A model generated the notes under the pieces. It was not told the DNA's origin. It did no database searches and saw only the letters and a program-made list of their open reading frames with translations. 64,000 nucleotides of DNA. Source: Girardia tigrina. Its lineage: Eukaryota; Platyhelminthes; Tricladida; Dugesiidae. The stretch lies in the NCBI GenBank assembly GCA_001938485.1, contig MQRK01222231.1:1-64000 (forward strand), written 5' to 3'. The position numbers were made by a program, and so were the translations under genes. This document shows, piece by piece, positions 46,570-58,900 of this stretch (within the stretch, counting starts at the first letter, position 1; each line of letters opens with the position of its first letter).

Positions 46570-47880
46570 TGGCGTATACAACAGAAATGAATTCTCCATT
46601 GGAGGAATTTCAACCTCGCTCGTCGATATTACATTACAGAGACCCAAACTGCTATCAAGAAATGCTACTCATAGTTGCTGGATAAGTTCCGAAGGAACTC
46701 CCTCGTGAGCTACAGGATTTTGTTGCTTACGCAACGCAAGTTGATAGCTCCGTCAATCTGAAAGTGGTGGATTATAAGTAAGTCTCTACGAGAATAGTAA
46801 CAGAAGAGCATGAAGTAAAGAACGCATTCAAAACCTTCAACGATTTTCAACATATTGGAGTCTTTGGACTGCAGTAAGCCACTCAGCATGCCCTTTAGAC
46901 GAAGTCCGCACCAACTTCCAAACTGATTATTGTTACTGATTTTTGTTACTTGAGATGACAAAAGCGCTAATACAGATACAACAAGGAAGTTTGGGAAGCT
47001 TATAAAGAACTGGTTGCACCTTGATCTATTGACGTTCTGGTGTGCTGTTCACAGAATTGACACAGTTTTTAAAAGCATTGAAGAAGGCGTTTTAGAGCTG
47101 AGCATCTGGATTAAAAATGCCTCTAGCTACCTTCTTCAGGATGTCTAAAAAGACAACGAAACTCCTATATCGATTTCAACCAACGGCGAATCATTTCTCT
47201 ACTCCTTACGAAGTTCAATTTGCTGAGCATATAGTCAACCTTTTAACGGTCATTCTTCATACGTTTTACGACTGCATTGAAGTTTTTAGAAGTGAAAGGC
47301 GAATTGAAAAAAGAGTGAGCAACAGCACGGAGATATTTGAAGACCTGGACATGTGAATCGCATCAAGTTTGGTTTAACGGTCTAATAGTTGCTATTTTGA
47401 AAATATTTCAGGATTTGCAAAAGCAACTACAGCGTGACAACCTGATTCTACCTGAGATAATAAAAAATAGAGATTCGGCACTACAACTCCAGGAAACAGA
47501 GACTCATTTTAAGAGCTGTTAACAGTAATATGCCAACTACAAGAAATAAGGATGCAGTGAGCCTCGAAATTGTATAGTCAATATAGAATTATCTTGGAGA
47601 GCGGTTTGATGTGGAACAAGAAGTAGTCGAAGACATATTAACTCTTTTGCATACAGCAAAACTCAAAACTTTTATTAATGCAGGAGTCAAAATAACATTA
47701 CATCTGTTTTCAGAAGAAATCCAGCGCTTTGTAGATGACTATGCTGAGCAATGGCCAAGAAATACTTTACCCTAATTAAAGTTTAAGTACTTCCTACAGC
47801 GCTACAGCTGCGTACTTTTGAAAGTAATATCGTCTTCAGTAACACTCACTCCTCATAGCATGCTTCCTGAGAGGCATTAT
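46570..47880 (+). pseudogene. Broken hAT transposase, KIAA1586-like
   Basis: Plus-strand patches in several frames. VHRIDTVFKSIEEGVLELSI (about 47048-47110) resembles the C/A-H-R-I/L-x-L-x-x-K segment of KIAA1586-like hAT proteins. Further patches reach a C-terminal half at 47117-47522. Stops are frequent. A tail of coding-like sequence at 48340-48610 (KTSQHFRCTTEKTTAKISQN) may belong to it or to another element. Confidence 0.5.
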
Positions 47881-48748
47881 TCTTTTTAAAACCTGAATGT
47901 TTCAGCGATCAGCTGAGACATCCAATGAATTGAAATGAACAGCATGAATGAATTGAAAAGGGACCTACAAGGTTGATCCTCACAGTGCTGTGGTAGAATT
48001 CTTGTGGGTGAAAGAAATACAAGAAAGAAACTCAACCTTGATACTTATTCAGAAAGAGACTTTGTTACCAATTCTTTTTTTAAAAGTAACATGTATTGAA
48101 GTGTTATATAATATAACTCGTATTGGACTGTTTATAAAATGTTATGGGTCGGGTGACTCGTGTATTTTCTTCATTTAAATCTGAGAACACTTGATAAAAA
48201 AACTGTTTTAAGCAGGAAAATCCACTATAAAAAAACAAGGAAAAATAACTATTTTCACCCGAGATTAAAAGTTACCGAATTTCGGCACATGACCATTTCA
48301 TATTGCTTGTGCACCCCCATTGAAAATTTCTTGAAAAAGGCCCTGGTACAATGTGTAAAGTTTCTGAAAAAGTGTTTGTTAAGACGAGTCAACATTTCAG
48401 GTGTACAACAGAAAAAACTACAGCAAAAATCAGTCAGAACAAATATGAAGTAGACAGTATCCTAAAACTCGCTCATGATATTAGAAAACGATTCGATGAT
48501 CAGGTTGCTTCAAAGAATGATTTTACCAATAAATGAGAAACTATCAAAAATGAAATTAATGTTGATGATTCTGAGACTATGGACGAAGAAAATCTTTAAG
48601 AGCTATGTAGAATGGGTAAAATTTTAAATATTTAATTTTTTTTCACTTAAAAATAAGGAAAACCAATATATTAATTAAAGTTTATTAAAAATAAAATACT
48701 TATTCAGTTCAAATTAGAAATCAAATAATATTTTTTTAAATTTATAAA

Positions 48749-48994
48749 TTGGAAAATGTAGCACAAAATTCATTTACTGAAATGTCTTCAAATGTTTTAC
48801 GTAAATGTTTTGCAAGAATTCAAGGATTGTTGCCATGTGTAATAAACCTTTATGCTATTCGAAATTATTTTAAAATAAAGATATTGAAATTTTTGAATTC
48901 AAATTTCAATATTTTTAAAATTTTAAATACCATTTGTGAGATATTATTCTCATTTGTTTTAATTCACCGAAACCGGTGTCAGTGTATCTTTTAA
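48749..48994 (+). other. Possible pogo/jerky-type transposase C-terminal fragment
   Basis: An 81-codon frame beginning MENVAQNSFTEMSSNVLRKCF. The pattern W/N-x-x-V-x-x-x-(S/T)-(I/F)...N-V-L-R-K-C-F resembles the end of pogo/jerky DDE domains, where an A-W-x-x-V...I-x-x-C-F motif occurs. The rest (KILKFLNSNFNIFKI) is low complexity. Weak. Confidence 0.3.
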
Positions 48995-49686
48995 ATATAA
49001 CTTTTCCGTTGTCTGCCGCTTGTTTATTACACCATTATAATAAACTTTATAATATGAAATGCTTCTGATAAATTGCAAAATTATCATTTCAAAGTATTTC
49101 TGACAATTTACAAAATGAATAAAACTCCTGTAAAGTTTCTGACCATTTTCGAAATGAATAAAATTTTTACGAATTATTTAGATAAAAGCGCAGTTGAACC
49201 TGAAATTGTATAGTAGATAATTCCTATTAAACAGTATTTCGCAACCTCAAACCGACAATAGTTTTGCAAAACAGTTAGAAATACCTAATATGATTCAAGA
49301 TTAAATTTCTTTTATTGACTTTTGATTTTAAATTTTATTTCATTATACTTTTACTCATACTTGTGAATATAAAAATATATAAGAAGCAAAAAAGAAAAAA
49401 AAACATTGTAATATAATTTTAGTGTGAATTTATCGAAAATCTCTCAAATACATCGTTACGTTTGTGACTTGTTTGTCAAAACATTTTTTAATGAAACAAT
49501 TAAGCATTTTAGGTCAAAAGATCCTTTCAATAAAATGCATTCAAATATTGCATATGATGAGGAATTAGTTAAATCGTAGTTGGCTAATCAAAATTTTAAT
49601 AATTTTTTTTAAGTATAATTTTTTGAGTTTTTATGTTATATTTTAAAATTAATTTTTGTAAAAAATAATTAAAAAGCGTCAAAGAA

Positions 49687-50350
49687 ATTTGGAATGGAAG
49701 TCAACATACAAAAAAGCAAAATAATGGTTTCAGGAAACCGTAACAACGAGGTTAAACTGGAGATCTACATTCAAGGGGAAAAGCTGGAGTAAGTTAAGAG
49801 TTTACAAATACTTAAGGTTTACTATCACAGAAGAAAGCGAAGAAATCATAAACCGCATTGGTATTGCAACAAGCGCAATGATTAAGCTTAGTACAGTTTT
49901 TAACCTCAAAGAACTCCATTTCAAGAGCAGAATAAGGATCACTAAGGCTATTGTATGGGCAACATTTCTCTATGGATGTGAGAGTAGGACAATAAATCAG
50001 AAGAGCTTGGATAGACTTAAAGCATTTGAAATGAAGTGATACTTAAAAAAAAGAAAAGAAGACAAATGACTTTGCCTGGAGTAGAGTTACAGAAATACTA
50101 GGTAAAAGACCGGAATCAATAGAAGAGACCATCAAGAGAAGGAAGTTGAAATTTTACGGACATCAAATAAGAATACAAGCTCTAGCAGAGGCTATGATTG
50201 AAGGACCTGTGGAAGGAGAAAGACCAAAAAGAAGACCAAAGATGTCATGAAGAAGCGATTTAAAAGAATGGAATGGATTGAGTATGAAATACCTGAGAAA
50301 AGAGGTTACAAATAGAGAGATGTCGAGAAGGCTTGTGCATAACTAGGTGC
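49687..50350 (+). mobile_element. 5'-truncated LINE fragment (RT C-terminal region)
   Basis: Plus-strand end of a non-LTR reverse transcriptase in at least three frames. Patches are VNIQKSKIMVSGNRNN (about 49695), EIINRIGIATSAMIKLS-like (about 49840-49890), TKAIVWATFLYGCES (about 49940-49985), RVTEILGKRPESIEE and a GRPK-type end near 50235. These follow the order K-T-K-x-M, I-x-x-R-I, W-x-x-L-L-Y-G-C-E, F-E-M-x-C/W-Y-R-R of CR1/Jockey-type elements, also seen in many LINE fragments. It stops near 50400 at A-rich sequence, consistent with a 3' end. Several stops and shifts. Confidence 0.7.
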
Positions 50351-50639
50351 ACCCACGGCTCAAGGGCTAAGGTCAAAAAGAAGAATAAGAAGAAGGAAAT
50401 TGGAATAAAATAATTTTAATATAATATAAATAAATAATTTACGATAAAGTATTGTGACTAGTTGAGGATAAATGTTCTTAATATCTTAAAAGTGCGTAGT
50501 ACGTTCAATATGTCCTCAGTTTAAGATAGAAAAAAATAGGATATTTATTTTTTCGTATATTTACATAAATTTTTATATGTTAAAAAATCAATATTAATTC
50601 TAATAAATTACTATTGTTAATATTTGTAAATCCAAATGT

Positions 50640-51430
50640 AAAGATGAACGAAATTCTCTTTTATAATGCTGTTGATTCGTCATTATATCAGTGTGAACAG
50701 CCTTTGTACAATAATAAAAGATTTAAGTATTTAAAAAATCTGTTCAAAATTTGTACGTGTGTATTTTGACTGGCGAAATGGTGAATCTTCGAATAGAGTG
50801 CTGTGTTGAAATTTCAGAATTTTTTTAACAATGCGGTTACCATTTTTAAATAAGAATGCAGTGACTGAGGAAACAACTCTTTCTATCTATTTGCCGAAAT
50901 GTACTCGTAAATCATAAGAATGGAAACTTCCAAATGAGCAGCCGTCAAACAAACTGAGATCAGGAAGAATATATAAAAAAATACAATAATGATAATTTGT
51001 AGACAGAAATAGTGTAATCAAGTTTGATTTCACTGAAATTGGCTGAATTATCAATGTAGCATAACCAAATAACCTTGTAACAACTGATAGAGTAGACACG
51101 AAGCTCTAAATATACGTTATGGCTATTGCAAGTCAATTTGTTATCAAATAAATGGTACAAGACAGACAATTTTAGAGATAGTTTCTTTTTATTGGCTAAT
51201 CCATCTTATAGCCCAGACATAGTACATAGTAATTTCTTTAAGAAGCATTTCAAAGGCATTAAGTTTTACAGTAGTTAATAAATCGGGAATTTTTTATTAA
51301 AAAAGAGCCTGATTTCTTTGAAAAAGGCTTTCCAGTAGCTAAAAATCCTCTGAAAATGTGTTCACAATATTGAGTCCTATTTCAAAAAATAAACTAGTAG
51401 ATTTTAAATATATTTGATTACTTTCTTTTT
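50640..51430 (+). pseudogene. Broken mariner-type transposase fragment
   Basis: Recognisable by NPSYSPDI at 51198-51221 (the mariner H-P-P-Y-S-P-D-L motif) followed by SNFFKKHFKGIKF, then a patch SLKKAFQ and a C-terminal HNIESYFKK just before 51400. The upstream part is too decayed to read. No ends identified. It differs in spelling from the mariner at 25794-27151. Confidence 0.55.
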
Positions 51431-51724
51431 TAAATCTTAGCCTGGGGACTTCTTGAATGAGTCACGTAAATATTTTATAGATTAAGATTAAATAAAAAAT
51501 GGACGAAATACTCTTTTTAATTATGAGTTAAAAATATAATAATTTTTCAATTTTAAAAATTAATCAGGATTCAAAAATTAAGGTATTAGTAGTTTAAATT
51601 AGTAAGAAAAGTAAAAATTTTGTTTGACTGTATTTAGAACAAAAATTATTAATTGTACATTTATGAATTTAAATATTTATAGAACTAAATAATATTTTGA
51701 AGAACTTGATATGGAAACATGACT

Positions 51725-53275
51725 CACACAGCTTTATTGAAGCACTTTTCCACAGCTTATCAACAAAACGATTGTAGGACGTTTCAACCAATCATCTAAT
51801 TCAACCCATGTACATTATCAACATCGGCCCTTTCAACCCATGTACATTTTAAACCCCGACATTTTCAATCCGTGTACATTTTCAAACCGGCCCTTTCAAC
51901 CATATACATTTAAAACCACGGTCGTTTCAACCAATATTTCAGTATAATTAAAAAAATAAAAGTGTAAGAGAGTGTCGTTGTTAATTTTTTAATTTTCGGA
52001 AAAAAGAATTTTGGTTTTTAAAAATTTCGAATTATAATAGAAATTAAAAAAATAATGGAAAATATAATTAAAAAAAGAAAATAAAAAAATGAAAATTTGT
52101 TTAAATAACAAATTTAACCTGTTGTAGATTTGCAAGTCTTAATTTCTTTTTGATTTAGAATGGAAGATAATTCCCTACTTAACATGGTGGCAACGCTAGC
52201 GGATACAATCACGAACCGACTGATTCCCGACATGTCCAGATCGGAGAAGACCTTGAGAAATTTATTTCTCGCTGCAGAAGATATTTTGAAGCAGCGGAAA
52301 TTAATCAAAAGAAATGGCAAACATGTATTTACTCAATGATACATTAAGACCTCTTGGAAGCATATGAGAACACAGCTGATAATTTTGAGGATCGGCTAAG
52401 ACTAGCGTTTGAGAAGCCGAGAGCAGCCGCGACGGATTGAGAAAAACTGTTGAGTTATCGCAAAGGTGCTGATAACGCATAGACCTTTTTCAAAAAAGTA
52501 GACCAGTTGGTAAAAAATGCGTTGTCGCGTAGACTCGAGGAAGAAGAGCTAAAAGCTCAAATGTTAATTCATTGCATTGATGATGAAGATGTTGTTCGTG
52601 AAATTAAATTGCGGAAACTAAAGAGTGCCAAGGAAATATCGTTGCACTCGTAGACGAAATAAACTACGAAAAGTAGAGCAGGATCAATGCTGTCCGAAGT
52701 TATCGAGATGTTGTTCAAAACAGCAGGGCTCCTGAGGTAACTAAAAAATGGGTTAATCAGACTCAGCCGAGAAAACAACTCTCAAGAGAGGAATCAACCG
52801 AGTCCAAATGCCATACTTGTCAGTAACCAGGGCATTTCAGCAGAAATTGCCAACAAATAAGACCTGTACAGTGTTGGAATTGTAAAGAGACTGGGTATAT
52901 GTCGAAACTGTCCTAACAGACAGCCATTGGCTTGTTTCTTGTGCGGAAAAAAGGGACATAGGTTTACTCAATGTCCAGAGATACGCTGTGAAAAATGTGG
53001 CCGGAATGGGCATCTAGCAGCGGCATGTTTAGTGAACTCTGGCAGACAGAATAATGGTTACGACAATGGAAGATTGAGAATGCAGTACAATGATCAGAAA
53101 TTTTTAAAAAATAATATTTTTGATGGCTGTACATTAGTTTAAGAAATAGTATATAATAATTTACTATGGGTTGGAAATGTGTATCTGTGGAGAGTGTCGT
53201 TGTTGAAAATGTAAATGGGTTGAAAATGTACAAGGATTGAACTAGGTCATGGGTTGAAAGGGCCGACTACCAAAC
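51725..53275. mobile_element. Gag-bearing unit with inverted, repeat-built flanks (Gypsy-type gag fossil)
   Basis: The left flank (51770-51945) and right flank (53160-53266) carry the same phrases in inverted orientation (GGCCCTTTCAACCCATG on the left, CATGGGTTGAAAGGGCCG on the right). Each flank is itself made of repeats of a TTGAAAATGTACA(T)GGG-type unit. Between them is a plus-strand gag-like region (about 52160-53140) with CCHC zinc knuckles at 52927-53030 (CFLCGKKGHRFTQC, CEKCGRNGHLAAAC). The gag part is a Ty3/Gypsy-type fossil with several breaks, and no pol genes are present. A direct repeat GAGAGTGTCGTTGTT lies on both sides (about 51968 and 53188). Confidence 0.6.
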
Positions 53276-53279
53276 AAAA

Positions 53280-54472
53280 CGCAGATGTACTTCAAGCTTC
53301 ATAGAATAAATCTTTGCTAAGGGTTTAGAAAAAAAACAGCACACTTTTTAAGAAGTCATAATTTTACGAATAGAAAAAGGACTACTATAATTAATGTCAG
53401 CACAGTTATTATCCAAAAAAAATCTTTTAGTAATTATTTTTGGCTAATCGGACGATATGGCCACATGATGATAAATCTCCAACTTCACTCAACAGGAAAT
53501 CGCGCCATGAACCATTTTCATAAAATAGACAAAATAATCTTCATCAGTTTAAAATTTAAGCACACTCAAAAAATTGTCTTTATTAAAACAAACATATGTT
53601 CATATTATTAGTTGTTTTTTATAATTATTCAGTGAAATAATCTTTCAATTACCAGTTCCAAAGAAAACAACGAAATTGTGGATCGTAAAATGATAAGATA
53701 AAATTGGAAGAAAGCATGTGAAATCGGGTTTATTTATTTAAATTTTTCACCATAGAATTATAAGTGTGCACTGCAGTAATATTTCTGAGCAGAGACAAAT
53801 TGAAGAAGGAGCTGTAACCTCGAAGAGTCGTTGTTCAAATAACTGATGAGCACTCAATTTTGAATTCAGTTGAATGAGTCTAGTTTAGAAACTAATGAAG
53901 TTTTGTTAACTACTGAAAAAAAAGAGACCACGGAAAATGGTCAACTTTTTTCCTGATACTTTTTGAAAGTCTCTTTTATCGCAGTCTCTTTTTACTTGTC
54001 TCTTTTGGTATTATTCTACTGGTATCATTAGTACGAAAAATAGATTGATTCTTATGCCTATTTTTTGCAGGTGTTTTTTTAAGAATTTGGAAATTCAATT
54101 TGTTTACAAACAACAATCCATAGTTATTCGCAACAAATAACCAACAATTTACTGACATTTTATGCTACTTGATATTTCGTAAGAGTCCAAATATTCCAAC
54201 CTACTTCAATTTTCAAATAATTTACACGAAGAAGACTGTATGAATCGTACTTATTCATTTGAAAGAAAAATAATATTTTATTATTCTAATCATAATTTTT
54301 ATCAAAATATTATAGAAAACCCTTTTTTTCAAAATTAAATACTTTTTAGATCCACGAAAATAATTAAATTGTTCTCACAGACATATTGCTCTAAGAATGC
54401 GCCATATTACTTTAAAAATTTATTAATAATAATTATTATAAATATTATATATTTTTTTCATATATTTTAAAG
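53280..54472. other. Intron DNA without an identified gene
   Basis: AT-rich end of intron 7. A minus-strand 60-codon frame at 53976-54158 has no motif. Nothing else seen before the acceptor at 54471-54472. Confidence 0.4.
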
Positions 54473-54727
54473 CAAATATAAGTTTACGGCACGATCCTAA
54501 TCTTTTGGTATATTTGGTTTACTATTTTAATTATACGATAAAAACGTATTTTGAATATCGAAACGTACAGTACGATGCATTTTGTACAAATACAACTCTT
54601 TTCTCTGTGGGATTTGTAAACGGCACTTGGATATACTTAATAAAAACTGCTTTTGGCGGATTATACGTTTTTCGATGTAGATTACTTAATACATCAATCT
54701 ATATGCCATTAGAATTATCGATTTACA
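54473..54727 (+). CDS. Exon 8 seen: diverged extracellular module of the same gene
   Basis: Internal exon, 255 nt (85 codons), phase 1 at both ends. Acceptor TATTTTAAAG ends at 54472 and donor GTAAAT starts at 54728. It opens ISLRHDPNLLVYL, similar to the I-x-P...IY opening of the other modules, then DAFC (Cys 1), NGTWIYLI, LYVFRC (Cys 2), RLLNTSIYMPLELSIY. It lacks the C-x-x-C-G and C-Y end. The C...W...Y-x-F-x-C spacing is reminiscent of an Ig-type domain. Five sequons (NIS, NYT, NTT, NGT, NTS). It has the same phase and length class, so it most likely belongs to the same gene, as a different or strongly diverged module. Confidence 0.6.
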
Positions 54728-55913
54728 GTAAATATTTTATTATGAAATTACAATCAAATAAATCTTACATATTTAAAAAATAAAAATGAGTGGACCTATG
54801 GTACTTATTCATAACAGACAAAATTTGTAATTACCTAAATTATTTGAATGTAAACATTTATTGACAACACAAACAGATTATTCACAACAATTCTTAGTAA
54901 GCATCTTTCTTTGATTGATATAGTTTTTGTTTCTGTATTCAAATCTAAAAAAAACAATCAATGGGTAAATTTTAATAATAACTTTTAATGTCTCATTATT
55001 TTTTTGGATAAAAAGGCATTGCGTTATTTTTAAAATAAACATTAATTTTTAAAATATATTAAATTTAATAAGTTAAAATCGTTTACTAAAAATATTATTA
55101 AAATTCATAATTATAAAACTTTAATTAATTAGTACTAAAACAATTAATATCATTAAATTAATTTCATTAGATTCAAATAATCAATCAATAACATATCAAC
55201 CCCATCTGAGTAGAGAGTCAATCTAAACAGCATACAAACAACAAAATTACAACATTCCAAATTTTCCCTCAAAATGATTGAATTCAATTTCTCTATATTT
55301 TTCTATTTTTTTATTTTAATTGTTAAGATGTGTCATAGAAGTAAAATATAGAAAGATTGAAGCAACCCTTGCTTTTACGAACATGAGTCTAAATTGACCT
55401 ACATAGAATAATTATCTGATTAACTTTCTTTTTGAATGTTTGACAGCCACTTCTTTCTGAGTATTTAAACTACAGCGGTAGTGCATGAGGGTTTTTTATA
55501 TTGTTGGAATTGAAGTTTTTGCAAAAATTATTCTGCGTAAAGTAAGGGTTAAAAGATTAAGTTAATACTGCAGCACAAATTTTATGGTATTAGAAAGTAC
55601 CAACAATCGACTGATGGTTAAAGGAAACTTGTAATTTGAAGATTAATTTAAATGTGACTTTGCATTTGATGATTAAGATTTAGATAACTTTTTATCGATG
55701 ATTCCATGTACAACATTTTTAGTAATTAATAAAGATTTTCAATTTAAAAATCTTAAAATAGTAAGAAATAGTTGTTGTAATGATCCAATAGTATTTTTAA
55801 GTTAATAGTTATATATTTTAGTTGATATTGCTAAATTTTAATTGCAAATTTAATCAGTATTACAAATTTATATGTATGAAATACAAAATCATCGAAGGTT
55901 TACAATAAAGTTT
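54728..55913. other. Intron DNA without an identified gene
   Basis: AT-rich sequence after the last visible exon. No further module exon was found, and no stop codon, polyadenylation signal or 3' UTR can be assigned to the gene. Confidence 0.4.
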
Positions 55914-58900
55914 GTAAAATAAGATGATTTTTTCGATTTACAAAAACTATATTATTCAAGCAAATTAGAATTCATCCATTAAATTATACTCCCCCATGAT
56001 TTCCAGATCAAATCACATAATCATCCAGATACTGAGGGGGCTTCCATACCCGCACCGGTTGTTCAACAGAATCTGCAGCTACCTCTTGCGTTGCCGGTCC
56101 ACTCATTTCGTCATCACTGTCTAAAATGCAATCATCGGAATCCCCTAACATTAGTTGTCGATATATCCTGATGTGGGATATATGCCTCGTGATTCCATCG
56201 TCGTCTAGCTCCACCCCAACTGCAGACTTCAACGATGTAATTGCATGTGGCCCCATCCATGGTTCATCGCATTTCTCGCCTACTCTCAAATAAACATCCT
56301 CACCAATGCTTAACGGGTTTTTCTCTGTAGCATCATACTCATCATTCGAAATGCACTCCAAGATGAATTTGCATTCAACCTAACGCTCATCTCAAATCAT
56401 TGGCAGTCGAAACATGGCATGGAATATCAATTCATAGGGCCCCACATCCCGGTGACCCGTCGTACTGTTGTACCAAAACACACATTCGCTGATCGATTTT
56501 GCAGGTCTCATCGCAATTGCATTACTGGTGCTGTGATTTCTCTCTCACATCCAATTCCCTTGATGCAGATAGGCTGCGGTGAGCCTTTGCTCGACTCTCC
56601 ATTTATCTAATAACCGTCTCACTGGGGCATTTCGATAGAGAGCCGCATTATCGGAAAAGAAACGTTTCGGCGGTCCAAATTCAGAGCATACGTTATCTAT
56701 ATGCCAACCTATTTTCTCGGCGGATTCACTACGCAACTTTCTCCAATTACAAAATCTTGTTGCTGAATCTACTATGGTCAGATACGCGACACCATTGAAA
56801 TAAGTCACATCACTATAAAGTTGATATAATAATTTGTCAGTTGACAATTGCCCATGTTGATACTTAATTCGTGGGGCTGGGCAGATCTTTGAACATTCAA
56901 TACATTGATTGATAACTTCCTTAACTTGATCTGACTTTACTGCATTAGTCCCATATTTTTACTTCAACGGTTCACTCGTCCTGACGACTCAAAAGTGACA
57001 GATATCATGAATTTTCTTGATCTCATCAACACTTGGATACTGATTTGCTTCGATCACGTTTTCTTCCACTTTCCTGTTTAGCCATTGTTTGGGAACACTG
57101 GTCAAACAATCTGCTATATCCAATTGAGACTTCACCAATTCCAGTTCCACTTTCAGTTTTTCTTGATCTTTCAACTCTCTCAAGATATCGACTCTTTCGC
57201 GTACCAAATGTTCAGATAATGTGCGGGTTCTTGGGTTCTCTGTCTTCTTGAATACTGCCATGAACCACCCATACACTGTTGCTGAGTCCGTCATCAGCTT
57301 GAACTTATGATAACCCCAGGTTATCACTAAGTTTATTCCACTTATGGCCGCATCCAGTTCACTCATATGAATATGGCTTATATCGTTTTCTTTTCTTAAC
57401 CTAGCAACGTCTTCATCGATATCACCGTTAACACACAATAGTACACCTATTGTTATACTACTTGCATCTGTCCAAATGGCAACATTATTATTTCAATTTA
57501 CCACCCACTTGCCTGTTGCTGGATCTCCATCCCTCCTCAGCCTTTGACAGGTTTCATTAACTTTCTCTTTGATGTCTTTTGGCACTAATTTATCCCAGCC
57601 TATCTGGTATTTTGCGGTTAATCTCTGAATTTAGGCACAAGCAACTCGTAACCTTCCTCCAACTGGTACATGGACTGTCCTGTCCTTCAAGATTCCACGT
57701 AATTCTCTTCTCGTTGCTTACTCAAGCTCCCTAGTTACGACCTCTTGGTCACTTCTCCACTGAAAATTGCTTTTTACATTCAGTCCAAGCACCCTGACAT
57801 TTTTGTCAAAGCCAATCCGTTCTATAGGTTGAGACTCCAATCCGAACCGGCGAAAAATTTCTGCTACATCGTCTGCATTACAAGAACTTTCCGCAATGAA
57901 CACATCATCAATATACCCAAAAGCAGTCATCATATGCTCTTCCTTGCTAATCGTTTCAACTATTTTTTACATGACTTTTAGCGCAATGGATAAACCAAAC
58001 CCTAACCTGATCATCACATACACTTCGCAATTCCACATAACCGCCTGATATTTCCACGAATCTGGAATCACCCTTACTTCTAGTAAGCCTTTTTTTAATC
58101 CATTATTGCGCAAATTTCTCCACTCCCGTAATCGTGACTGGCAACTGGTATAACTGCTGCCCGGATAGCTATGAATTTGTTCGTTCAGTAACCAATAGTC
58201 TAATACTGGTCGTATTTGTGTCGTTTTGCCGTTGACTTGCCACACTCCAATCAATGGTATCATGTTACGAATCTTCTCGTCTCGCTTTTCATCCCACTTT
58301 ATCAGAACACTTTCGCTTATCCACTCATTCACTTAATCTTGAAATGGCTCTTTATCTTCATTGGGAATTTCATAATTTACACATGAGGTTCTCTCAATCG
58401 AATGATCCTCGACAAATCTCTAACGTGTGCTCCAATACCTTCCGTCAAATTAAGCATTAAAATCATCCTCTTTTATCTGCAAGTGTCTTCCACTTTTCAC
58501 TCCAGTTGCTGCAGTAATAACTTCCGATTTCACTCCATTATTCCCAAATTTTATACAAACATCATCACCGTCTACCCGTATTGTCAGTCCACGTTTGAGA
58601 ATAACATCGTTTCCTACTATGATATCGACATCTGCAGGCAGCCTTTCAACCATAATTGCTCAAACAGGCACCAAGTTCGTACCGTCAAATAGTATCTCAT
58701 GCAGTTGCATTCTACCCAGGATATTTACCTGACTACCGTCGACCGCTACCAGGTTCAAGTTTCAAACTCCTTCGATTCTTGACTTTGTGCAACCTCTTCC
58801 ATTAAGAGTGGCACTACTCTAAGTGTCGATCATCACCTTCATCCTTTCCCCGTTGATTAGCGCTTGACGAATCAATAAATTCGGAATAATAGCTGAACAT

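Noticed and set aside
53976-54158. Minus-strand 60-codon frame near exon 8
   Set aside because: No motif, flanked by stops, and opposite to the host gene. Treated as chance.
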